Source: Streptomyces sp. NRRL F-5135
Lineage (GTDB): Bacteria > Actinomycetota > Actinomycetes > Streptomycetales > Streptomycetaceae
DNA length: 64,000 nt
Assembly: GCF_000719775.1 (NCBI RefSeq)
Contig: NZ_JOHR01000011.1
Coordinates: 186,001-250,000, forward strand
Direction of reading: 5' to 3'
Part shown: piece by piece, positions 42,501-48,761 of the stretch
Layout: each line of letters begins with the position of its first letter
Position numbering within the stretch: the stretch's first letter is position 1
Notes under the pieces: model-generated
Databases searched by the model: none
Told to the model about the DNA's origin: nothing
Seen by the model: the letters and a program-made list of their open reading frames with translations, nothing else
Program-made: the position numbers and the translations under genes

Positions 42501-43104
42501 CGACACCGGCCTTACGGGCGGTGGCGGCGTCCTTCATCGCGACGCGCGCGGCGGTGCCGGGGGCCGCGGGCGCGGCGGACGCGTCGGGGGCGGCGCCGCG
42601 CGTGCTGGCCGAGGACTGGGCCTTGGAAGACGGCGTGGGACGCAGGGTCACCGGGGCGGTGGTGAGACCGCTCGCCGGGGTCTCACCCAGCCCGGAACCG
42701 GAACCTGAACCGGAGCCAAAACCGAGGCCGGTGCCGGTGTCGGAGCCGAGGCCCGCGTCGGAGCCCGCACCGAGGCCCTTGCCGACGGGCTTCCGTCCGG
42801 ACTGCTCCGCGGACTTCCCGTCGCCGGCGCCGGCCACCTGGACCAGGTACTCGCCGACCGGGACCTTCGCCCGGTCCGGCCGCCAGTCCTGGGCGGCGTC
42901 GTCCTTGACCCGCGGGCGGTCCGGCGTGAACTCGCGGCCGGAGACGGACTTGTCCCGCTTCAACTCGGCCAGCCGCACCTTGCCGGATCCGGCCGCTGCC
43001 GGGTCCGCCGGTATGAAGTTGATGAAAAACGCCATGAAGACCACGAATGACACGGATCTATGCCAGTGGCCCAAATAGCGCAACTGCCTCAACAGTTGCT
43101 GCAC
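36508..43104 (-). CDS. Secreted RHS/YD-repeat polymorphic toxin
   Basis: 2,198 residues. A hydrophobic signal segment (SVSFVVFMAFFINFIPADPAAAG) is followed by Gly/Ser-rich and beta-rich regions (to about 1,100), then a long YD-repeat shell (about 1,130-1,860; for example YDALDQIKKITGPGG, FEYDSRGRQKSITDPDG) ending in the RHS core motif YDPATGRFISVDPM near 1,870. Next comes an extremely basic Ala/Arg/Lys-rich segment (about 1,915-2,050) and the variable C-terminus. The last ~90 residues (YYGEIKPPNTPGEM, VREWNPANGNKRTWQETLDG, KKVHYVFDRLGKFIRKW) resemble, from memory, polymorphic toxin type 24 domains. RHS shells encapsulate toxins delivered to competitors. GTG at 43104 has GGGGGAG upstream. It overlaps a small immunity candidate. 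Confidence 0.9.
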   Translation of the reverse strand: MQQLLRQLRYLGHWHRSVSFVVFMAFFINFIPADPAAAGSGKVRLAELKRDKSVSGREFTPDRPRVKDDAAQDWRPDRAKVPVGEYLVQVAGAGDGKSAEQSGRKPVGKGLGAGSDAGLGSDTGTGLGFGSGSGSGSGLGETPASGLTTAPVTLRPTPSSKAQSSASTRGAAPDASAAPAAPGTAARVAMKDAATARKAGVDGIVLTAAPAGESAERAASGAVELALDYASFKHLYGGDWGSRLRLVQLPGCALTTPELERCRTRTALPSTNDATGETVSATVDLTAPAQAKAASGASGASAAPVVLAAVADASGPGGSHEATSLSPSGSWMAGSSSGGFSWTYPIEAAEVPGGPQPEVELSYSSQAVDGRTASTNAQSSWIAEGWDYEPGFIERRFRSCSDDKGKVDDKAPNNTGDSGDLCWGSDHVVMSLGGNSTELVKEVKDGKETWRPADDDGSRLEHASGAENGAKDGEYWILTTTDGTKYHFGLNKLPGAPADKRTNSALTVPVFGNHPGEPCHATAFMDSDCAQAYRWNLDYVVDPLGDAMSLWWNKETNYYGQNMKADQQIAYTRAGYLGRIDYGQRSDTLFTAQPAGRVVFDTAERCIPAAGDTFDCAVSNRTKENNAKYWPDVPLDQECKSGEKCTDKYSPTFWSTKRLTKITTQVLSGTALKTVDSWALEQSYPKTGDGTSPALWLESITRTGYDAAGATAAMPKVTFAGVEMDNRVDKVEGLPPFSRKRIHAIDTETGGRIAITYSQRECSALAPVKMPASPESNTMRCFPQYWTPKGALNPVKDWFHKYVVEQVREEDLVTDSPAKVTSYEYLDGVAWAYDDSEFTENKHRTWSQYRGYERVRTRLGAGDDVKQLSEHRYFRGMHGDKLPSGTRTARIEDSEGGTYDDLPQYQGQLREQITYESDGGQIDSTVVTTPWSVKTATRPRTGTTPLEAWMTRPATVRTRERVKGETWRTSTETTKYDEYGMPYEVDETTPGGTRKCATTTYVRNESAYLMESESREVTRLGACGSTTGEVIEDTRTLYDGKAFGAAPTKGLPTEVQELDENGTGYLTIDKTEYDIHGRESATWDAENRKTSVVNTPATIAPPVKTVSTDPLGFTETTEFDPLRGLPLAETDTNGKRSAMEYDPLGRLLKVWEIDRDQKTQTPNATYDYTVRRDGPTVVTNRSLKDNGEYAVSYELLDGLLRERQTQDAAVAGGGRIVNDTFYDSAGREWKTNDGYFNSAEPEPKLLQVGDNEVPAQTRTVFDGLGQPNAEISYHKGNEQVRSTTERDGDVTTSIPPKGDTVTATFEDAEGRTEKLREYTKEDRSAWRDTLYEYDALDQIKKITGPGGAVTTFEYDSRGRQKSITDPDGGTATFGYDKTDNMVSTTDPRGNTLVTTFDAGGRPTTLREGSETGPKRIEWTYDTLAKSLPTATIRYENGREYRDEVTEYDNAYRVKSTKTVIPAEETGLGGTYTYSYDYTPTGQLAWAQVPGLGGLTTERVVFRYNSDDLPIYIGGASTYLNDVQYSAFGEILRTEAGPLNRKVYGSYVYDEFTRRLKQSTFDRSTAPARITDTGYTYDQAGNVTKIVDTPGAATPGDGKTDTQCFVYDQLRQMTSAWTATDGCAAAPSKETVGGPDAYWHTYEFDEAGNRKKLVEHDTTGDTAKDVTRDYTYGKSGVGGPNALAEVKSAGPGGERLNTFEYDKAGNTTKRQQNGTTQTLKWDIEGQLQSVSEPVEGGGTKTTSYLYGADGERLIRTGADGAKTLYLGEAELTVSADQLSVKAERFYGHPDGSTTVRSTGGGRQLMLADHHGTSNTVIDMVGAAMEVTRRKSMPFGDERGGQPDSWPGHRGFVGGTVDQDTGLTRLGARDYDPATGRFISVDPMVDYAQPATMNPYAYSNNAPATFSDPDGLFFPILIGIAARIAIQAAIRAAARRAAQIAARKAAQALARRLAAQARKRALALARKKAAAKARREAAKRAAARRAAAKRAAQRAAAKRAAQRRAAAQARARAQRAAAKRAAARRAAARKAAARPKPRAKPRSQPKPRQKPSQAKKPAQNRGSKIREEIKSEAKDQAADSVQQDIERRSQGPNPPSSSAEGDRLNEHLSQTQKYGKAGVRELEDGRIRYYGEIKPPNTPGEMIGRRTVREWNPANGNKRTWQETLDGEGRIRQVRPQESITGGKKVHYVFDRLGKFIRKW

Positions 43105-43146
43105 AGCTCTCCCCCATCTTAAGCATCTGAACGATGTGATCGCGCA

Positions 43147-43177
43147 GACGCTAAGCGTCAACAAATGTGAGAATCAA
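43147..43177 (-). promoter_or_regulatory. Candidate rhs promoter with overlapping palindrome
   Basis: Minus strand: -35-like TTGATT (43172-43177), 18-nt spacer, -10-like TAGCGT (43148-43153). The perfect palindrome GACGCT-A-AGCGTC (43147-43159) covers the -10, a position where a repressor would block transcription. The 194-nt region is notably AT-rich for this genome. Confidence 0.4.
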
Positions 43178-43298
43178 GTAAGAAGTTGGCCAACCTTCGA
43201 CACCCGAGTTGCGAAAAGACAGCAAAGGGTTGGCATGTGCGACGTGTACTGTTCGGCCGAACTCGCCCAAGAGCCGAAAGGAACCGGGGGACTCACCC

Positions 43299-46200
43299 AT
43301 GCCAGAGATGTTCAGGAGGAGACGGGGAGCGGCGAGACGCTCCGCGTGCACCACGATCACCGCACTTGTCGTCAGCGGCGCGCTCGCCCTGACGCCGACG
43401 GCCGTCGCCGCACCGGGCGCCGCGCCCGCCGCGGCACCCGAGAAGGCATCCAACTCACCTGCCACTCCCGCGACTTCGGAGGCCGACGCGCTCGCGCGGG
43501 CCCAGCGCAGCGGTGAGCCGGTCGAGGTCGTGTCGGCCCGTACGGAGACCAGCGAGGTCTACGCGCAGCCGGGCGGAACGCTCAAGCTGACCCAGCACAC
43601 CATGCCGGTCCGGGTGAAGAGGGAAGGGGCCTGGAAGGCGATCGACACCACCCTCGCCCCGGCCCAGGACCGGATCGCGCCCAAGGCCGCCGCGGGCCAC
43701 GTGACCTTCTCCGCGGGCGGTTCCGAACCCCTCGTCGTACTCCGGGACCAGGGCCGCACCCTGTCGCTGACCTGGCCGAACGCCCTGCCCGCCCCGGTGC
43801 TGGAGGGGGCGACCGCCACCTACCGCGAGGTGCTGCCGGGGGTCGACCTGGCGCTCAAGGCCGATGTGGATGGTTTCAGCCAAGCTTTGATCGTCAAGAC
43901 GGCCGAAGCAGCCAACAATCCTGAGCTGGAAACGATCGATTTCGGTCTCTCGTCGGACGGTCTGGATCTGCGCAAGGACCCGGAGAGCGGCTCCCTGAAG
44001 GCGGTCAACCCGGCCGGGCAGACCGTCTTCGCCACCTCGTCGGCACGGATGTGGGACTCCACGACCGCGCCGGAGTCGGCACCGCCGGCACTGGCACCCA
44101 CGGCAGCCGGTCCGAAGACGGCGGCGAAGACGGCCGCCGAATCGTCCGCGACCGCCCCTGACACCGCCACCGCCCCCGACACCGCCGGCGGCGGCCTCAC
44201 CCCCGGCGCGAACAGCGCGAGCGTCGGCGTCACCGTCCTGGACGGCACCCTCCGCCTCGAACCGGACCAGCAGCTGCTCGACGCCCCGACCACGACCTAC
44301 CCGGTCTACATCGACCCTCGCTTCACCGGCCAGCGCCAGGCGTGGACGATCGCGTACAAGCCCCACCCGAACGACAGTTACTGGAACGGCACGGGCTGGG
44401 ACGGCAAGACCACCAACGAGGCGCGCGTCGGCTACGAGAGCTCGTCCGGCGGCACGGCCCGGTCGTTCTTCCGCATCGACTCCAAGGCGCTGGCCGGGGT
44501 CAAGGTGATCGACGCGCAGTTCCAGATCACCGAGACGCACTCCTGGTCCTGCACCCCCAAGCCGGTCGAGTTGTGGCAGACCGGCGCGATCAGCTCCGCG
44601 ACGACCTGGAACAAGCAGCCGTCCTGGGCCGACCGCCAGGACACCCGCAACTACGCGCACGGCAACGAGGGCGTCGGCTGCCCGGACAAGGCCGTCGACT
44701 TCAACGCCAAGAGCGCCGCGGTCAACGCCGCCGCCAAGAACTGGCCCAGCATCACCTTCGGCCTGCGCGCCCCGCAGAGCGCGGAGGACAACAAGGACAC
44801 GTACAGCTGGAAGAAGTTCAAGCCGGACGCCAAGCTGATCGTCGAGTACAACCGGCTGCCGAAGAACCCGTGGGCGCTGGACACCATCCCCAGCACGAAG
44901 TCGCCCCTCAACGACTGCGGCAACAACGGCTCGTACGTGACCGTCGGCAACACGGACGTCACGCTGACCGCCCAGGTCTGGGACCCGGACGGCGGCGACG
45001 TCAACGTCCAGTTCCACCTGTGGGCGACCGGCAAGCACGACGGTGACCCCGGGGTCTTCTTCGACAAGAAGGTCAAGGTGGCCGTGAAGGCCTCCGACTC
45101 CAAGGGCGCGCGGGCCTCGGTCGTCGTACCGAAGACGCTCCTCAACCAGTACAAGGGCCTGAGCAGCGGCCAGTTCTCCTGGAAGGCCCAGGCGGAGGAC
45201 CCGAACGACGCCTCCTTCGCCTCCGACTGGACCCCGACCCTCGGTGCGCCCGGCTGCCGCTTCGCCTTCGACCCGACGGCCCCGGCCGTGTCGCCGACGG
45301 TCGCCTCGGCGGAGTACCCGGAGGACACCGACGGCGCCCTGGCCCGCACGGAGGGGACCTTCACCATCGGGTCCGGCGGCGTCGCGGACGTCACCGAGTA
45401 CCGGTGGAGCCTGGACCGCACCCCCGCGAACATCGTGGTCAAGCCGGCCGCGCCCGGCGGCGGCGTGAGCATCAAGGTCACGCCGCTCTCCCCCGGCCCG
45501 CACACGGTGTACGTGCAGAGCGTGGACGCGGGGAAGAACACGAGCCCGACGTACCCGTACAAGTTCTACGCGGCGAGCCCCGGCGTGCGGGACGAGCCCG
45601 GTGACGTGAACGGCGACGGCGCGCCCGACTTCTACGCCGTCGACGGCACGAACAACCTGCGGCTGTACTCCGGTACGGACACCAAGGGCAACGTGGCCGC
45701 CGCCTCCTTCCTGTCCACGAACGGGGCCTGGGAGGGCGCGCTGCTCACCCACCGGGGCGACTGGACCGAGGACGGGTACGAGGACCTGGTCGCCCGCCGG
45801 AACGACGGCAAGCTGTGGCTGTTCCCGAACGACGGCCTGGGCCAGGTCTCGGAGGACACCCGGCAGCAGGTGTACGTCTTCCCTGACGAGGACACCGGCG
45901 CCGTCACCGACACCGCCGCGATCAAGCAGATCGTGTCGGTGGGCGACCTGACGCCCGACACCGAGCAGTACAACCCGGACTTCGTCGCGGTCATCGGCGA
46001 CCAGCTGTGGTTCCTGCCCGGCTACTCGGGCGGCACCGTCGAGTCCGGCTACCCGATCGGCAACAGCGGCTGGGGTGCCATGACCCTGGTCTCCCCGGGC
46101 GATGTGGACGGGGACGGACTCGTCGACCTGATGGCCCGTCATACCGACGGCACGCTGTACGTCTACCACGGCACGGCACGGGACGTGGACGCCGACGGCG

Positions 46201-46457
46201 TTCCGGACGGCGGTACGGACCCGGCCGCCTTCGGCGCCCCGATCAACCGCACCGTCCACGCCACCGGCTGGACCCCGGCCGCCCGGCCGCTGATCACCGC
46301 TCCGGGCGACGTGGACGGCGACGGCATCGCGGACCTGTGGACGACGACGGCCAACACCACGGCCGGGCTGGAGTTCGTCCCGGGTCGCAAGGACGGCGTG
46401 GGCACGCCGTCGGCCGTGGGCACGAGTGGCTGGCAGGCCATCAAGGCCATTTCCTGA
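43299..46457 (+). CDS. Large secreted FG-GAP/VCBS repeat protein with DNRLRE-type domain
   Basis: 1,052 residues. Signal peptide RRRRGAARRSACTTITALVVSG...AVAA with cleavage near residue 37. Then a DNRLRE-like module (about 250-550; FRIDSKALAGVKVIDAQFQITE, WQTGAISSATTWNKQPSW) and a C-terminal set of FG-GAP/VCBS calcium-binding repeats: PGDVNGDGAPDFYAVD, GDWTEDGYEDLVARR, PGDVDGDGLVDLMARH, PGDVDGDGIADLWTTT. This architecture is common beside streptomycete rhs genes, and the two are divergent here with 194 nt between starts. It may be a wall-associated carrier or a partner in toxin export; not proven. ATG 43299 is preceded by GGGGG; ATG 43308 is an alternative. Confidence 0.88.
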   Translation: MPEMFRRRRGAARRSACTTITALVVSGALALTPTAVAAPGAAPAAAPEKASNSPATPATSEADALARAQRSGEPVEVVSARTETSEVYAQPGGTLKLTQHTMPVRVKREGAWKAIDTTLAPAQDRIAPKAAAGHVTFSAGGSEPLVVLRDQGRTLSLTWPNALPAPVLEGATATYREVLPGVDLALKADVDGFSQALIVKTAEAANNPELETIDFGLSSDGLDLRKDPESGSLKAVNPAGQTVFATSSARMWDSTTAPESAPPALAPTAAGPKTAAKTAAESSATAPDTATAPDTAGGGLTPGANSASVGVTVLDGTLRLEPDQQLLDAPTTTYPVYIDPRFTGQRQAWTIAYKPHPNDSYWNGTGWDGKTTNEARVGYESSSGGTARSFFRIDSKALAGVKVIDAQFQITETHSWSCTPKPVELWQTGAISSATTWNKQPSWADRQDTRNYAHGNEGVGCPDKAVDFNAKSAAVNAAAKNWPSITFGLRAPQSAEDNKDTYSWKKFKPDAKLIVEYNRLPKNPWALDTIPSTKSPLNDCGNNGSYVTVGNTDVTLTAQVWDPDGGDVNVQFHLWATGKHDGDPGVFFDKKVKVAVKASDSKGARASVVVPKTLLNQYKGLSSGQFSWKAQAEDPNDASFASDWTPTLGAPGCRFAFDPTAPAVSPTVASAEYPEDTDGALARTEGTFTIGSGGVADVTEYRWSLDRTPANIVVKPAAPGGGVSIKVTPLSPGPHTVYVQSVDAGKNTSPTYPYKFYAASPGVRDEPGDVNGDGAPDFYAVDGTNNLRLYSGTDTKGNVAAASFLSTNGAWEGALLTHRGDWTEDGYEDLVARRNDGKLWLFPNDGLGQVSEDTRQQVYVFPDEDTGAVTDTAAIKQIVSVGDLTPDTEQYNPDFVAVIGDQLWFLPGYSGGTVESGYPIGNSGWGAMTLVSPGDVDGDGLVDLMARHTDGTLYVYHGTARDVDADGVPDGGTDPAAFGAPINRTVHATGWTPAARPLITAPGDVDGDGIADLWTTTANTTAGLEFVPGRKDGVGTPSAVGTSGWQAIKAIS

Positions 46458-46466
46458 CCGCCTTCA

Positions 46467-46503
46467 GGTCAACTGCTGACCGCCTTCCGGTCAGCAGTTG
46501 ACC
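46467..46503 (+). terminator. Terminator after FG-GAP protein gene
   Basis: 16-bp perfect stem with arms 46467-46482 and 46488-46503 (left arm begins GGTCAACTGCTG) and loop CCTTC. The stop codon begins a shorter hairpin of the same type (TGACC..GGTCA, about 46455-46471), so TGACCGCCTTC occurs twice in succession. Confidence 0.75.
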
Positions 46504-46529
46504 GTTGGCTGATCGCCTCCTGAAAAGGA

Positions 46530-46565
46530 GCCGCCGGGTTCGGACAGGTGTCCGAACCCGGCGGC
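46530..46565. terminator. Second strong hairpin before TetR gene
   Basis: Perfect 17-bp inverted repeat with arms 46530-46546 and 46549-46565 and only 2 nt between them (left arm begins GCCGCCGGGTTC). It could be a back-up terminator, but the tiny loop would also suit an operator for the downstream TetR gene 57 nt away. Confidence 0.55.
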
Positions 46566-46622
46566 ATGTCGGGGTCCGGCGGTGGCATCCTGGTGCGCCA
46601 CGGACAGGAAGGACCGACCGCC

Positions 46623-47261
46623 ATGGCGAGGAGTACGGCACCGCCCCCGACCCAGCCCCCGACGCAGCTCCCGGCCCGGCCCACGGCAACGGCCGCCGCG
46701 CCGCCCCGGCCCATGCGTGCCGACGCGCGCCGCAACTACGACCGGCTGCTCACCGAGGCCCGGGCCACCTTCGCCGAACACGGCGCGGACGCCTCCCTCG
46801 AAGACGTGGCACGCCGCGCCGGAGTCGGCATCGGCACGCTCTACCGCCACTTCCCCAACCGGCACGCCCTGCTCAGCGCGGTCTTCCAGGAGGCCCTGAC
46901 CGCCCTGCTGGAGCGCTCGCGCGAACTGGCCGCCTCCGACGACCGGCCCTGCGGCGCCCTCGTGGCCTGGCTGCGCGCCCTGATCGCCCACGCCGGCGAG
47001 TACCGGGGCCTCTCCCGCGCGCTCATGGCCGCCTCGCACGACGAGAGTTCGGCCCTGTCCCGGTGCAACATCCCCCTGCGCGGCGCGGGCGAGCGCCTGC
47101 TGGTCCGCGCCCAGGAGACCGGTCAGGTACGGGCCGAGGTGTCCATCGACGACCTGATGCAGCTGACGAACGCGATCGCCCTGGCGGCGGAAGGCGCCCC
47201 GGACGACCCGGAGCTGGCGGACCGGCTGCTGAGACTGACGCTGACGGGGCTCAAGCCCTGA
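46623..47261 (+). CDS. TetR-family transcriptional regulator
   Basis: 212 residues. A Pro/Thr-rich N-terminus (about 1-30) precedes the HTH (LLTEARATFAEHGADASLEDVARRAGVGIGTLYRHFPNR, about 42-80). The C-terminal ligand domain (SBP-type, about 90-200) includes GEYRGLSRALMAA. AGGAAGGA precedes the ATG at 46623. Target unknown; no divergent partner gene, and the next gene is convergent. Typical members repress efflux or redox genes. Confidence 0.88.
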   Translation: MARSTAPPPTQPPTQLPARPTATAAAPPRPMRADARRNYDRLLTEARATFAEHGADASLEDVARRAGVGIGTLYRHFPNRHALLSAVFQEALTALLERSRELAASDDRPCGALVAWLRALIAHAGEYRGLSRALMAASHDESSALSRCNIPLRGAGERLLVRAQETGQVRAEVSIDDLMQLTNAIALAAEGAPDDPELADRLLRLTLTGLKP

Positions 47262-47509
47262 GCGAGCGCCGGGACAGGACCGCCTCCACGGCGCTTCGGC
47301 CGACGGTTTCACCGGCGCTGTCAACCGGCGCCGAACGTACGCGGCCGACAGCCCGGCCGGGATGACGGTCGGGACCGAACTCGGCGCGGCCGGCCGAACT
47401 GTTCATCGAGAGCGGGCCGACGCGCCTCTTCGAGCCGGGCGCGGCTGGAGCGGGCCCCGCGCGGGCAGGGCCACGCCGATCGCCCGCGCCGCACCCCTCC
47501 GGCCGGCCG

Positions 47510-48580
47510 CTATCGCCGCCGTATGTCCGCCACCCGCGCCCGCTCGCCGGGCTCCTGCGCCGACGGGCCCGATGTGCTCCGGAGCCCGGCCCCGGGGCCG
47601 CCCGCCGGGCCGCCCGGGTGCGTGCGGCGCTGGCCCGGCAGGGGGAGGTCGCGGCGGGGCTGCCGGCCGGACAGGCCGCCGCCCTCGGCGCCCGGGCCGC
47701 CGACCGTACCGGACCCGCCCGGGCCGCCGGACAGGCCGGACGTACCGGCTCCGCCCAGCCCGCCCCCGATCCCCGCGCCACCGGAGCCGGCCGCGCCGCC
47801 GGCCCCCGCCACGGCGATCTGCACGCCCTGGTCCGCGAGCGCCTGGAGCTCGGTCCCGGCACGGTCGTCGTGCGCGGGCGGTTCGTCGGTCACCAGGCGG
47901 CTGATCAGCTCGGTCGGCACGGTCTGGAACATCGTGTCCGTACCGAGCTTCGTGTGGTCGGCGAGCACCACGACCTCCGCCGCCGCCTGCACCAGCGCCC
48001 GGTCGACACTGGCGGAGAGCATGTTGGACGTGGAGAGGCCGCGCTCCGCGGTCAGCCCGCTCCCGCTCAGGAACGCGCGCGTGACCCGCAGGCCCTGGAG
48101 GGACTGCTCCGCGCCGCTGCCGACCAACGCGTAGTTCGAGCCGCGTAACGTCCCTCCCGTCATGACGACTTCCACCCGGTTGGCGTGGGCCAGCGCCTGG
48201 GCGACCAGCAGGGAGTTGGTGACGACGGTCAGCCCGGGGATCCGCGCGAGCCGGCGGGCCAGCTCCTGCGTGGTCGTACCGGCGCCGACCACCACGGCCT
48301 CGCCCTCTTCGACGAGGCCGGCGGCGAGATCGGCGATGGCCGTCTTCTCCGCCGTTGCGAGATGGGACTTTTGCGGGAAGCCGGACTCTCGCGTGAATCC
48401 ACCCGGCAACACCGCACCGCCGTGCCGGCGGTCGAGGAGTCCTTCTGCCTCGAGAGCCCGCACGTCCCGCCGTACGGTCACTTCGGAGGTCTGGACGACA
48501 CGGGCGAGCTCACGGAGCGACACGGCTCCGTTCGCGCGCACCATTTCGAGGATCAATTGACGACGTTCTGCAGCGAACAC
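47510..48580 (-). CDS. DeoR-family transcriptional regulator with Gly-rich tail
   Basis: 356 residues; about 255 is usual. The N-terminal HTH (AAERRQLILEMVRANGAVSLRELARVVQTSEVTVRRDVRALEAEGLL in pieces) and DeoR sensor domain (VVGAGTTTQELARRL, VVTNSLLVAQALA, VVLADHTKLG) are complete to about residue 258. The remaining ~95 residues are Gly/Ser/Pro-rich (GGAGIGGGLGGAGTSG) then Pro/Arg-rich, and unlike the family. DeoR sensors bind phosphosugars. The GTG at 48580 lies 7 nt after TACTGT, so the mRNA is probably leaderless. In Streptomyces this gene lies next to lpdA and the nucleoside genes; a role in nucleoside or sugar control is possible but unproved. Confidence 0.88.
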   Translation of the reverse strand: MFAAERRQLILEMVRANGAVSLRELARVVQTSEVTVRRDVRALEAEGLLDRRHGGAVLPGGFTRESGFPQKSHLATAEKTAIADLAAGLVEEGEAVVVGAGTTTQELARRLARIPGLTVVTNSLLVAQALAHANRVEVVMTGGTLRGSNYALVGSGAEQSLQGLRVTRAFLSGSGLTAERGLSTSNMLSASVDRALVQAAAEVVVLADHTKLGTDTMFQTVPTELISRLVTDEPPAHDDRAGTELQALADQGVQIAVAGAGGAAGSGGAGIGGGLGGAGTSGLSGGPGGSGTVGGPGAEGGGLSGRQPRRDLPLPGQRRTHPGGPAGGPGAGLRSTSGPSAQEPGERARVADIRRR

Positions 48581-48702
48581 GAAACTGACAGTAACGCCAA
48601 CGACCATCCGCTTTCAGCAGTTTGCGCCGAAAAACAGAAGTTGCGCACAGACGGGCACGCTCAGTGGTATAAGGGGCGTTCCGACGGTCAACCGGCCCAA
48701 AC

Positions 48703-48717
48703 GGCGGCTCCGCCGCC
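48703..48717 (-). terminator. Weak hairpin after lpdA
   Basis: GGCGGC (48703-48708) / GCCGCC (48712-48717), 3-nt loop, about 45 nt beyond the lpdA stop on the minus strand. Short, so only a possible terminator. Confidence 0.3.
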
Positions 48718-48761
48718 CGGACAGAACCGGGCGTAACCGCGCAGACGCGGGCATCGCGGAA

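Noticed and set aside
37678..42708. 5-kb open frame on the + strand opposite rhs
   Set aside because: It is antisense to the RHS protein, is Arg/Val/Leu-rich as expected of a third-position-GC shadow, and has no domains. The RHS frame has clear YD repeats and a signal peptide.
31600..46600. Rhs region as a prophage or integrative element
   Set aside because: No integrase, tail, terminase, transposase or tRNA-flanked att site was seen; rhs loci occur without these.
48600..48660. GTTTGCGC/GTTGCGC repeat before the DeoR gene as operator
   Set aside because: Two weak 8-mer copies about 20 nt apart; too short and degenerate to list as a feature.
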